Shown in pieces: positions 39,315 to 48,543 of a stretch of 64,000 bases of DNA (positions within the stretch are counted from its first letter, which is position 1; each line of letters opens with the position of its first letter). This DNA comes from Pasteurellaceae bacterium Macca (lineage in GTDB: Bacteria > Pseudomonadota > Gammaproteobacteria > Enterobacterales > Pasteurellaceae). Where the stretch lies: assembly GCA_023101485.1 (NCBI GenBank), contig LVZB01000030.1:217013-281012 (forward strand), written 5' to 3'. The notes beneath the pieces were generated by a model. It ran no database searches. It was not told where the DNA came from and saw only the letters and a list, made by a program, of their open reading frames with translations. The translations under genes were made by a program, and so were the position numbers.

Positions 39315-40496
39315 CTACTTACCTTCTAACACTTTAATTGCGTTGGAATCCACCACGCCACCGCCAAGATATTTATCAGTATGAACCTTATAAAAACCTG
39401 GCTCGGTAATCGCATCTGGTTTCGTGCGTGTGCCAGTTTCGTGATCGGCAATGGTATAGCCACGTTTGAAATCGCCCACCGCAAGGAAAGGTTGATTTGC
39501 ACCAACATCTGGCATCGTTTCAAGATAATAAACCGGTAAGCCTAAAAGGGTTGCTGGGCTACCGACTTGTAGTCCATCACGCCAAATATAATCACCGTTA
39601 CCATTTTTGAGTTTCTGCAATGTGCCAGCTGTTTGTGAGTTCATCACCCATACGGCATTTTTGCGATATTTGCTTTTTAGGGTGAATAACAAATCAATCA
39701 AAGTGTCCGCCGTCAATTTCGCAACCGGCACTTCCATTTTTTGCAGGGTGCCGAATGCACGGGTTTTATCTTTATCAGCAGAGCGAGGGTAGGTTAAAAA
39801 GCCTTTTGCTTGTTTTGTACCTGTGCCATTGGTTAAGGTCGATTCTTCGGTTTCCGTAAAGGTGTCTGCAATTTCATCTGTCAGCCAGCCTAAAATATCC
39901 ACGCCACCAAAATCTAAAATCTCTTGGGTCGTTTTCGGATAAGCGTAAATGTTGTGAAGTGTAATCGTCACTTCATTTAATGTTGGCGTGCCTGTTTCTG
40001 TACGCTTTTCCTCTTCACCAATATGGCTAACGGCTGCACCACCATTTGAAACGAGTTTTTTATACTCTTTTGCGCCAAGCGGTAAGCGTACTACATTACA
40101 AATTGAACGCATTACACTGTCATCTGAAAGGCGTTTCATCACATCACGATCAAGCTGTGGAATAACCGAATAGCCACCATCTGCCCCGTTATTCGTATTT
40201 GTCGCCAATGAACGTAATTCACCCGTTTTAATCCAATGGCGCAATTCATCATTGCTCACGTCTTTACTCGCTGTTTCTGACCCCGCACCGGCTTGATTAC
40301 GTTGCTCATCCGTTAGTGCTTCATAACGAGCAATCTCTTTCTCTAAGCTGCCAACTTGACTGCGTAATTCATCAAATTTCGCCCCTTCGGCTTCGGTAGT
40401 GGAACGTTGCTCTTTATCTGCGGTTTCCATAATGGCGCGCATTTCTGCTTGAATTTGTGTCTTTTGCTGGCGTAGTTCTAATAATTTCTTAAACAT
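39315..40496 (-). CDS. Major capsid protein, HK97 fold (satellite)
   Basis: 393 residues. The first 100 or so form the coiled-coil scaffold-like delta domain (MFKKLLELRQQKTQIQAEMRA, then ELRSQVGSLEKEIARYEAL). The mature part has GGYSVIPQLDRDVM, GWLTDEIADTFTETEE, NGTGTKQAKGFL and HTDKYLGGGVVDSNAIKVL. Presence of a dedicated capsid is what separates this satellite from classic PICIs that remodel helper capsids. Confidence 0.94.
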   Translation of the reverse strand: MFKKLLELRQQKTQIQAEMRAIMETADKEQRSTTEAEGAKFDELRSQVGSLEKEIARYEALTDEQRNQAGAGSETASKDVSNDELRHWIKTGELRSLATNTNNGADGGYSVIPQLDRDVMKRLSDDSVMRSICNVVRLPLGAKEYKKLVSNGGAAVSHIGEEEKRTETGTPTLNEVTITLHNIYAYPKTTQEILDFGGVDILGWLTDEIADTFTETEESTLTNGTGTKQAKGFLTYPRSADKDKTRAFGTLQKMEVPVAKLTADTLIDLLFTLKSKYRKNAVWVMNSQTAGTLQKLKNGNGDYIWRDGLQVGSPATLLGLPVYYLETMPDVGANQPFLAVGDFKRGYTIADHETGTRTKPDAITEPGFYKVHTDKYLGGGVVDSNAIKVLEGK

Positions 40497-40511
40497 ATAA
40501 AAATCCTTTGG

Positions 40512-40907
40512 TTAAATGAAAAAAGAGATACGGTAATTTAAAGTAGCGGTCACCCAAGCTGAATCATTCGGATCATAGTCATAACTGTATTTTGATAGCT
40601 CACACTCATCCACAGTATTTAGTTGTGCAGTTCCTATCAACATACCAATCGCTTTTGCGACCTCGTCTAATTCCGCTTCTGATGCCTCTAATGGCAAATA
40701 AATCCCAATTTTTAAATCTGCTAGGCAATCACTATGACATACCGTTTCGGGAGAGAATTCCGCATCATCAATATAAACAGCAATAGCTGGCAACTGCTCG
40801 CTAGTATCAGTAAAGGTTGCTCGTCCATTATGAATATATTTAATTCCTTCCAGTCGGTTATTTAATACAGAAATAACCTCTTCCCGAATGGCATTAAGTA
40901 AAATCAT
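40512..40907 (-). CDS. Lambda gpU-like tail terminator (satellite)
   Basis: 131 residues from ATG 40907, with AAGGAAAC upstream; the frame is open to 40982 without ribosome binding site. It matches gpU in layout: RATFTDTSEQLPAIAVYIDDAEFS, LKIGIYLPLEASEAELDEVA, and the YSYDYDPNDSAWVTATLNYRISF end. gpU caps the tail tube and joins it to the head. A tail-terminator gene in an element without tail tube genes suggests an interface to helper tails. Confidence 0.75.
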   Translation of the reverse strand: MILLNAIREEVISVLNNRLEGIKYIHNGRATFTDTSEQLPAIAVYIDDAEFSPETVCHSDCLADLKIGIYLPLEASEAELDEVAKAIGMLIGTAQLNTVDECELSKYSYDYDPNDSAWVTATLNYRISFFI

Positions 40908-40946
40908 TCTGCGTTTCCTTTTGGTTAAAAAAACAAATATCTTCAC

Positions 40947-40974
40947 AATATATAGCCTTTTAACTGGTTGTAAA
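40947..40974 (-). promoter_or_regulatory. Candidate promoter of the satellite capsid operon
   Basis: TTTACA (40969-40974), 16-bp spacer, TATATT (40947-40952) on the minus strand, about 35 bp before the gpU-like gene. Confidence 0.4.
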
Positions 40975-41211
40975 TACAGCACCTTTCACTTGAACAGCTA
41001 CGCAAGAAAACAACAGCAAAATTTACAAAACTTTTTATAGCAAGAATGTTGGCAAGTTTAATGGCTAGCACTGAATAATTATTTTTACACTTTTTCACTT
41101 GCTATCCACTTCATCTTTTTTCTTTATATATCAATTATTTATTTCTTTTATAAGTAGAAAAGTGAGAAAGTGAGTAATATATAAAAGGAAATTTTTATAG
41201 AAAAGAAAGGT

Positions 41212-41238
41212 ATAAAAAAGCCCCATGAATACGGGGCT
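41212..41238 (-). terminator. Integrase terminator
   Basis: AGCCCC (41219-41224) / GGGGCT (41233-41238) followed by TTTTTTATA on the minus strand, next to the integrase stop. Confidence 0.82.
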
Positions 41239-41244
41239 AGAAGA

Positions 41245-42471
41245 TTATAAGTTGAGCTGCATTCCGCATTGTTCGCAGTAATCTCCTATCATCTGCATTA
41301 CGGGCTTGCGTTCTTCTAGGTAGTCATAGCGGTTATAGGTATTCTCTAAATCATCTCCTCCTGCCAATAGGTGTGATAGTACGGTTTCCGATACATTGCG
41401 ATCTACCTTTTGAGATGCTAAAAAGGTTTTAATAAATGCCCGTATGCCGTGACCTGTTAAGCGATCTTTATAGCCATTTCGTTTCAAGGCAGTGTTTACC
41501 GTTGCTTTGCTCATTGGCTTGTCGGTGTCATTTCTGCCTGTGAACACATAGCTATATTTCCCATTTAAGGATTTCATCAAGACTAGTAATTGCAATGCTT
41601 GGGAGGACAACGGCACAGTATGCGGACGTTTCTTGTCTGCTTGCCCTTTCATTCTCTCCTTTGGGATATGCCACAATCTCTCGCTAAAATCTATTTCTGC
41701 CCATTGGGCATTTACTGCTTCGTTAGGGCGTAAGGCGGTGAGAAAGCTCCAACAAATTAAAAGGTAGGTTTGACTGGATAATTTGGCATTATTCAGATCA
41801 TTAAATAATTGTGCCAACTCATCAATTTTAATTGTTGGGTTAGGTTTGGATGGTTTCAAATGAAAACTTTTTACAGCTAAATGGCAGTTATGACTTTCTA
41901 TAACGCCCTTGGTGATAGCGTGATCCATAATCGCCGTAACAAGTTGATGCAGTTTTTTCAATGTGTTACTACGGTCTGAAACTTTATCATAAACATCAAC
42001 CAATAGCTTTACTTTGATATTTGAAACGTGAAGATCGCGAATATAAGGGAAAATATGATTTTCGAGTCTTGCCCAATTCTTTTCACGGGTTTCGGGGTTC
42101 TTGGCTTTTTGCTGATAAATTCCATTGAAATAGCTTTCTGCCAAGTTGTAGAAAGTATCTCGAATTTGACTATCAGCTTCTTCTTGTTGCCGTTGCTTCT
42201 CAGCTTGTGGATCTATTCCTTGGGCTAATAAAGCTCTACATTTTTCTCGTTTAGCACGGGCTTGAGCAAGTGAAATTTCAGGATACCTTCCCAATGAATA
42301 TTTAGTCCTTTTATTTGTTATTGGACTAACATAATTAAACCGCCAGCTCTTATTACCACTAGGAAGAATAAGCAAGAACATTCCTTGACCATCTGGCAAG
42401 GTATATTCTTGTTTTTTGGGCTTAGCTTTGTCTATTTGTGTGTTTGTTAATGGTTTAACCGGCTTAGCCAT
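41245..42471 (-). CDS. int: P4-type tyrosine integrase (satellite)
   Basis: 408 residues. N-terminal DUF4102 part (QIDKAKPKKQEYTLPDGQGMFL, YSLGRYPEISLAQARAKR), then the catalytic domain with Arg in FLTALRPNEA, HGIR (about 341-344), LSHLL and Tyr about 379 in NTYNRYDYLEERK. It is intact. The att and arm-type repeats lie 50-210 bp beyond its start, the normal place for an element-end integrase. Confidence 0.95.
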   Translation of the reverse strand: MAKPVKPLTNTQIDKAKPKKQEYTLPDGQGMFLLILPSGNKSWRFNYVSPITNKRTKYSLGRYPEISLAQARAKREKCRALLAQGIDPQAEKQRQQEEADSQIRDTFYNLAESYFNGIYQQKAKNPETREKNWARLENHIFPYIRDLHVSNIKVKLLVDVYDKVSDRSNTLKKLHQLVTAIMDHAITKGVIESHNCHLAVKSFHLKPSKPNPTIKIDELAQLFNDLNNAKLSSQTYLLICWSFLTALRPNEAVNAQWAEIDFSERLWHIPKERMKGQADKKRPHTVPLSSQALQLLVLMKSLNGKYSYVFTGRNDTDKPMSKATVNTALKRNGYKDRLTGHGIRAFIKTFLASQKVDRNVSETVLSHLLAGGDDLENTYNRYDYLEERKPVMQMIGDYCEQCGMQLNL

Positions 42472-42521
42472 AATCCACCTTTTATACTGAACAAATGAAT
42501 AGATGTAACCATTTTAAATCG

Positions 42522-42542
42522 TGGTTACTATTTTGGTTACTA
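42522..42542 (+). repeat. Integrase arm-type repeats, right end
   Basis: Two TGGTTACTA units (42522-42530, 42534-42542) with the same 12-bp step as the pair at 26807-26827. Confidence 0.65.
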
Positions 42543-42589
42543 AAATTTGTGGTTAGCTACGATAAATTACGAATGGTTAAGATAAGAAA

Positions 42590-42620
42590 AAAGCCTTGAA
42601 ACGTTGTGCTTCAAGGCTTT
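42590..42620 (-). terminator. Terminator near the satellite right end
   Basis: AAAGCCTTGAA (42590-42600) / TTCAAGGCTTT (42610-42620), with a T-rich tract after it on the minus strand. It would stop leftward transcripts from the prophage before they reach int. Confidence 0.75.
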
Positions 42621-42664
42621 GTTTGATTTTTTCGATAAGTTACAAAACGTTGCGAAAGGTCAAA

Positions 42665-42681
42665 TGGTGCTCTGGGCGAGA
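42665..42681. other. Att-like site shared by satellite and prophage
   Basis: TGGTGCTCTGGGCGAGA matches the left site 26733-26748 except for one extra base. It lies between the satellite integrase and the last prophage gene, so it could be both the satellite's right end and the prophage's left end. Confidence 0.5.
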
Positions 42682-42843
42682 AAAATAAATCAAATAAAAT
42701 CAAATAATTATAATAATTTTGGTGTAAAAATGGCGTAACAAACAAAATTGTAATACCATCATATAAATTAACTTAAGTAAAGGCATACGCAGCGTTTTAG
42801 CCGGTGCGGTTATAGCCACCAAGCTTCATTTCCGCACCACTGT

Positions 42844-43179
42844 TTACATCTCAACATTCTTGACTTTGCCGCTCGCAAACATATAAGGGTTCACATAACC
42901 TGCATACGTTTCGGGCACAAAATCTTCAGGCTCTGCTTTCACGAGTTCTGACAAAGCCCATTCATACGGAATTTGTTCCCATGACGGCACCGATGGAATC
43001 GTGAAAGTATTAATTGATAGCGATTCCTTACCTTCGTTTTTTTTCTCTTTTGAGACAAACGATGAGATCGTGATAAATGTGCTGTGGTTGGTATAATCAA
43101 CCTGCAGTCCTGTGACTTCGTGATAAACCGCTAGTGCGCCAGTACGACTGTCTTCGAGTTTTTTTTCAATATATTTCAT
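42844..43179 (-). CDS. Prophage terminal gene, function unknown
   Basis: 111 residues, soluble, no domain recognised. It has an AAGGAAATG ribosome binding site and is the last gene before the att-like site, a place for tail accessory or host-modifying genes. The sequence contains IPSVPSWEQIPYEWALSEL. Confidence 0.6.
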   Translation of the reverse strand: MKYIEKKLEDSRTGALAVYHEVTGLQVDYTNHSTFITISSFVSKEKKNEGKESLSINTFTIPSVPSWEQIPYEWALSELVKAEPEDFVPETYAGYVNPYMFASGKVKNVEM

Positions 43180-43204
43180 AACATTTCCTTCTGTGAATCT
43201 GAAT

Positions 43205-43232
43205 AATAAAAAACTGCACCGAAATGCAGTTT
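43205..43232 (-). terminator. Terminator after the small lipoprotein gene
   Basis: AAACTGCA (43211-43218) / TGCAGTTT (43225-43232) followed by TTTTTTATT on the minus strand. Confidence 0.82.
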
Positions 43233-43245
43233 GTTAAAAATGGTA

Positions 43246-43404
43246 TTAATTGTGTCCACCAGAACCAATACAATTTTGACCTGGAGCTTGTTCTTGAGAT
43301 GAGAGCTGGTAACAAAACACGGGTTTAGTCGTGTAATTTGGTTTATATTGGGTCATACAAGCCGTTAAGCTTAATACCATTGATAATAAATAAATTTTTT
43401 TCAT
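43246..43404 (-). CDS. Small phage lipoprotein (possible lysogenic-conversion gene)
   Basis: 52 residues from ATG 43404, set by AAGGAGCAAT; the longer frame to 43470 lies inside J. Signal peptide MKKIYLLSMVLSLTAC with lipobox Cys16, then a short polar mature part with two more Cys. It sits behind J and is followed by a strong terminator. Phages such as HK022 and N15 carry cor, a small outer membrane lipoprotein gene for superinfection exclusion, in a similar place. Similarity in sequence is not claimed. Confidence 0.72.
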   Translation of the reverse strand: MKKIYLLSMVLSLTACMTQYKPNYTTKPVFCYQLSSQEQAPGQNCIGSGGHN

Positions 43405-43418
43405 GATTGCTCCTTGAA

Positions 43419-46400
43419 TTAACCTGTCTGAGATAAATAAGAATTGGAGGATACTCCAATAGAAGAGCATCCTATCATGCTAGATATGCCATTATGCCCC
43501 TCTACTCGGTACTGAACTATAACGGTGGTGTTTTTAGGAATTTTTGCTGTCCCATTATGAATTTGAACTGCGGGGATATATGATACGCCAACATCAGTTC
43601 GATATGAAATATCTGGATTAAAAAATCTATCAATAGGACTACTTCCTATTCTGACGGTAGCGGTCCACTCAAATATATCAATATTAGATGTTTGAGTTTC
43701 CCATTTCTTAATTGTACCAACACTCCCACCAATCCAAATATCTTTTTGAACTTGATATGTTTTACCCTCAGTCCTTAATTTTCTTCCTTTTCGTAACGAT
43801 ACACTAAGAAAATCTGCTAAGTTTGCACCAATAATATTAGTTGCCTGAACCGTTCCTGCGAATGTCCCCGTTGCTCCATTTAAAGAACCACTAAATATTC
43901 CACTTTTAGCAGTTAGATTTCCTTTATTATCCACAACAAATTTTCCATTACCTATATTTAATGAACCGCCATTAATTATCGGTGACGAAAGGGTTTGGTT
44001 TGCCTTAAGGTGTTTGCCCAAAATTGAATTTTGAACAATTAAGTCACCATGGATACCAACCTGACCATTCACGACACTAAACACTGGCTTAACGTGACTA
44101 TCATTCGTATTAGCCACAACCCCAAACTTATCCGCCATGACAATTACCGAGCTCTCTGCTGTTCTGCCGTCACTCTCAGCACCAAATGCAATACCCGCTA
44201 TGGCCTTATGCCCTCCCGATACCGTTTGGGTCTTCAAGGTATGAGTTGCTTTTAATTTACCATCAAGTGAAGCCACAACTTGTTTGCTTTCTGTAATACT
44301 AGCATCTAATTTCTTCAAGCTAGATTGAGGAGTAAATTTGGTATCATATCGGATGGGTGATATGGATTGGTTCCTCAATTGATGTCCTTTCGTTTTCAAG
44401 CTCACTTCAATATATGCGGGAGATAACACATCATACTTCGCCCCGCCCCGTAAATAACAATACTCAGTTGAAGAGTTTGTCATTTGTCCTATGTTTAACA
44501 AGGGAGATTTCCCATCCTTGACAAAAGCATACTCAAATTCATGTATATTCCGTGATATTGGAATTGCCCCCCAATCATTTCCATTGGCCGTCCATTCGCA
44601 AAGTAATGAAAATGAATGAGAATTATGCGATGACCAAGTAGGATTATGCACCCCATAATTAAGTTCTTGGGAAACCCTAAATCGGGTAACTTGATCGCGT
44701 TTTAAGCCAGTAAAAATGATAGGGTACCATGTGTCTTGATCTAATTTAGTTAAATCAACCTCGACTTTAACTAGCCCCTCAACTCTTTCATTGATACTAC
44801 CAATTGTTGCACGTAACGTTGATATCTCTGTTGCTGTCGATTGTTTTTCTGCAGAAAGTGTTTTAGCCACAGTATCAATACGAGCAGAAGAGAATCTATT
44901 TGCTTCTTCGATTGCGTGATTCTTCGCATTATCAGAGAGAGACTGTGCATCTTTGCGCCATACAGCTTGCAAACTCTGTTGTGCAATCGCAGAAACTTCA
45001 GCCTTACTGGCCTTTGCCGACTGTAAATGAGCAATGGCACTTTCTGCCTGCCCCATCCGAGCCGTTATCCCAGTAATTTTCTCCGCATTGGCGTTATCCC
45101 CTTCCACTCTCGCTCTTTGCTCAGCCTGAATGCCTGATAAGGCACTTTCTGCTTTGGCCGTTATCGTTGAGATCTTTTCTGATTGCTTAGCATCCGATTT
45201 TTTGAGCTCATTGATTGCTGTACCAGTAGTTTGTGCCTGAGCAGTGATTTGTGAAAGCGCATTCGCAACAGCAGCTTGACGAACTTTTGCTTCTTCACTG
45301 ACAGCCTCATTCACATCCGCTTTTAAGGAATGAATAAGTTCTTGACCGAGTTGGGATTGCGTAATTTTACCTTCCAGTGCATGAAGTAATGTGTCTGGGT
45401 TATGGTCAGCTTCACCGAAGACACCTTCCGTAAATTCACCTTTATTTCCAGCTTTATCACAACATCTCGCAAAAAAGTAATAATGCTCACTCAACCCTAC
45501 ACCATTAATTGTGTGGCTATTGAGTGGGTATGGTAAAGTTGCAATTTTTGTCGCGTTCCCCACGACATTATCAACACTCCGCCAAATCTCAACATAGTTG
45601 CCCACGGTGGCTGTTTTCGGCAACGTCCAATTCAGCTCAATCGCGAATAGGAGCGATTTTGTCACAAAGCGCGAGATCGTGAGATTGATTTCAAACTGAC
45701 GTGTTACTGGATTTGATAGTTGACCATAGGTATTTCTCGCTCGAATTTCAGCGATATAATGCCCATTAGGTAGATTTTCAAAAGTGTACTCAGGAGAGAT
45801 TAACTCAAGATACGTTTTGTAGAGCTTTCCATTACGGTAAAGACGAATCTCATACTTAACCGAACCAACAGTCGCCGGCATGTTCCAACTCAATTTCACT
45901 CCATCTTCACTAAAGTTAATATCAGTATTCGCAACGGATGGCACAGATCCTGAATGTAGTGTGTTTGTTGATTGAACAAAGCTTGCACTACCATCGACAA
46001 TCGCCTCTTTCTGTGGCTCATGTTGCAATGCGGTAATTACATAGCTACCATCATCATTCTCAGAAATGCCGATTGCGCGATAAAGTTGAGCTGAGAGAGT
46101 TGGTGTTTTCAATACCCAGTCAGACATAACATTAAGTCCAATGGGATCACGCTCAAGTGTAACTATGGCTTTGTTTTTACTATCTACATTCGAAATGCTG
46201 ATTTTTACTATCTGCATTTCATTATTGAGGTAACTCAAATAACTGTTGCTTGATACTTCAATTGGCTGATCAAGTGTAACAATTCTACCCTGAACATCGA
46301 GAACTCTTCCAGCAAGAGTTTGTCCTGCATAATCATTATCGGCCACCTCAATAATATCGCCAGGCAAGTGCATCAGCCCTTGTCGCCCAACACTAAAATT

Positions 46401-47773
46401 AATTGTACATTGCTCAAGGCGTGAAGTTTCTAGCACCCACTTACCATAACGGCGAGCCTGCCCGCGGCTCGTACAGGCAAATGCGGTAATCTTCTTAACG
46501 TTGTATCCATAGCGTGCGATCATCAGGTCATCCGCCACATATTCAATCGCTTTTTGATATTGATTTCGTTCATCAATATATTCGACTTCTACAGCAGTAT
46601 ATATGGCTTTTTGTGCTGCAAATTGGCGAGTAAATTTGCCACCAATAACATTAGACTGGCTATAAGTACAAACTGGATCAGATGGTCTATCTTGGATCGC
46701 GGTAAATTGCGTACCATTCCACACTGCAATGGCACGGAAAACAGAAGCCATATCAGACACAACTGAATAAGCCTCTCGCTGAGAGGTCATCCAAATATGT
46801 GAGGTCATACGTGGTTCTTTTCCGCCATACCCATCATCAACCAATTCATCACAATATTTTGCAATTTGATAAAGTTGGAATTTATCCAAGCCATAATCGC
46901 CAAGGCGTTTACCTAAACCCGAAAGCTGATCGGTTAAAAGATGGTAAAAGTGCCATGCGGGATTATCCGTCCAAGCACGCTTAAAGCCACCTTTCCAAAT
47001 TCCATCTTCATACTGGCGTGTTTGTGGGTTATAGCTATCAGGTACAAGGACTTCGGCACCATGTAATAAAATATTCACATTGGGGAAATTAGGCGTATAT
47101 CTCGAGTCTAAACGCAAGCCAATCAGCGCCATATTAGGGTAAGATAATTTTGTATCAATTATCTCAGTATAACTGATCCAATGTGTGGAATTTTGTAAAC
47201 GTTGGCTTTTAGAATCTTCAGTAATACGCTTAACTGTCACCGTAAATGGGACTGGAGGGAGCTTGTCTATAATGTAACTACGAAAAAAACGTGAGCTCGA
47301 TTTTCCCTTAATGCTCTGCCCTTGAATATAACGACCATTAACTAAAATCTCAAAGTCAACCTGTGAACCATAGGTATCACCTTGATCATTTTGGCTAAAC
47401 AGAGCATTTACACCAATCGTCAATCTAAGGCGTGTAACATCTGCATCAATAACAGTACGCGTAATTTGGGCTTTTTGTTTAACTTCAGCATTGACCGTCA
47501 CTTCACGCTCTGAATAATCAAAACCTTTAAGTGGAGTTTGATCTTGTGTCCCAAGTCGATATTCTGCTTCAACATTTGGGAAATTAAATGACCCGTCTTC
47601 ATTTTGAACTGGCGTATTATCAAAATAGAGCTCTTTAAAAGTAGGGACGCCATTTATCCCCCTTTTATTGGACCTAGCGAAATAAGTCCTATTGCCCGTA
47701 AATACTGGCCTGACTTCAGATTGTCTGGTTCTTCGTAAGGCGTATGGCCGCCTCCGCCAGATTTGCCACCCAT
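43419..47773 (-). CDS. Tail tip host-specificity protein J (frameshift near N-terminus)
   Basis: About 1450 residues. The ATG at 47773 starts MGGKSGGGGHTPYEEPDNLK, plainly a lambda J N-terminus, but the frame hits TAA after SLGPIKGG. Adding one G to the G5 run at 47658-47662 joins it to the long frame INGVPTFKELYFDNTPV. The long frame is also open upstream to a TTG at 47786, but that TTG overlaps J's own ribosome binding site and gives non-J sequence. Recognised regions: J core (YNPQTRQYEDGIWKGGFKRAW, HLPGDIIEVADNDYAG), fibronectin-like repeats (about 620-780), a long Ala-rich helical stretch (about 830-1000), and a C-terminal domain with GIHGDLIVQNSILGKHLKA. J sets receptor choice. Confidence 0.88.
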
Positions 47774-47786
47774 GATTTTTCTCCAA

Positions 47787-47815
47787 TAAAAAAAGCCCCT
47801 GATACTAAGGGACTT
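47787..47815 (-). terminator. Terminator-like hairpin upstream of J
   Basis: Minus-strand stem AAGTCCCT/AGGGGCTT with one G-U pair, followed by seven T, directly ahead of the J ribosome binding site. Confidence 0.6.
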
Positions 47816-47943
47816 ATATAGCGCGAATTAATAATGAAAATTTCAGATTGTGTCTAACACTTATTCCCATCTAATAATTTAGATGCACCTTTTATTTACA
47901 CATTTATTCAATACTCGAATTTATTCCATTTACTATGATTTGA

Positions 47944-48543
47944 TCATTTTTCTAATTTCTCTTCTAAATTATCATCGAAAGCCTCAACCCCCTGTGAAAT
48001 CAACACAATGCTTGTCATCATCTTGCCAAGAAGAATAGGAATAGGACGACCTTGTGGAGTAAGATTACGTAAATTAGAGAAAGCGGTACTTTGCTTCTTT
48101 TCACTGTTTTCATAATGGTTTGATATGTCTGGCGGTTTTGCCAAAAGCGTAATTGCACCTGAAAGCGCCATTGACGCTCCCGTAAACCCCACTGCTAACG
48201 CTGTCGCAGTGCTCCACCCTAACGGATTCCACCATGCCGCAGCAATTAGAGCAACACCTGCAACAACTTGAATAATACCGCCAGCCTTACCTGCTCCTGA
48301 AATGACCGGTGTAAAATGGACTATGCAATCTTTACTGAGCGAGAGTGGACTTGTTTTAATTTTATCCTCATTTAAGTATTTTGATCCAATACGGACTTTA
48401 TAATAGCCTTGTCGTAAATATTGGATTAACCCTTTAATTTGGGTAAGTAAGCCACTCATTAACTCTTTAAAAGAAGTTACTTCAAGCTCGAACGGTTTAT
48501 CTGCAAATCGTTTAAGATCGCCGTGAAATGTAATTTTTGCCAT
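47944..48543 (-). CDS. Tail assembly protein I-like
   Basis: 199 residues from ATG 48543 (MAKITFHGDLKRFADKPFEL). The beta-grasp-like N-terminus, a central Gly/Ala hydrophobic part (VVAGVALIAAAWWNPLGWST) and TPQGRPIPILLGKMMTSIVLISQGVEAFD match lambda gpI, needed for tail tip assembly. Overlaps the K-like gene by 67 bp, as in lambda. Confidence 0.88.
   Translation of the reverse strand: MAKITFHGDLKRFADKPFELEVTSFKELMSGLLTQIKGLIQYLRQGYYKVRIGSKYLNEDKIKTSPLSLSKDCIVHFTPVISGAGKAGGIIQVVAGVALIAAAWWNPLGWSTATALAVGFTGASMALSGAITLLAKPPDISNHYENSEKKQSTAFSNLRNLTPQGRPIPILLGKMMTSIVLISQGVEAFDDNLEEKLEK

Larger units (their letters stand above)
26733..42681. mobile_element. Capsid-forming PICI-like satellite (about 16 kb)
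   Basis: All genes are on the minus strand: P4-type integrase, gpU-like tail terminator, major capsid, protease, portal, head closure, connector, HNH, TerS, TerL, gp10-like, cargo genes, AlpA, Rha, Icd-like, small genes and a D5-type primase-helicase. There is no tail tube, tape measure, tail tip, fibre, holin or endolysin. Such tail-less, capsid-encoding satellites are known as cf-PICIs and use tails of a helper phage. Ends are set by att-like TGGTGC..CTGGGCGAGA sequences (26733-26748 and 42665-42681) and by paired TGGTTACTA arm-type repeats just inside each end. The exact core needs an empty site for comparison. Confidence 0.8.

Noticed and set aside
42682..42843. Hidden gene between att-like site and the last prophage gene
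   Set aside because: No frame longer than about 30 codons with a start; only short inverted repeats near 42793-42835.
47774..47786. TTG start at 47786 for J
   Set aside because: It overlaps the GGAG ribosome binding site of the ATG at 47773, and the 42 residues it adds are out-of-frame translation of the true J start.
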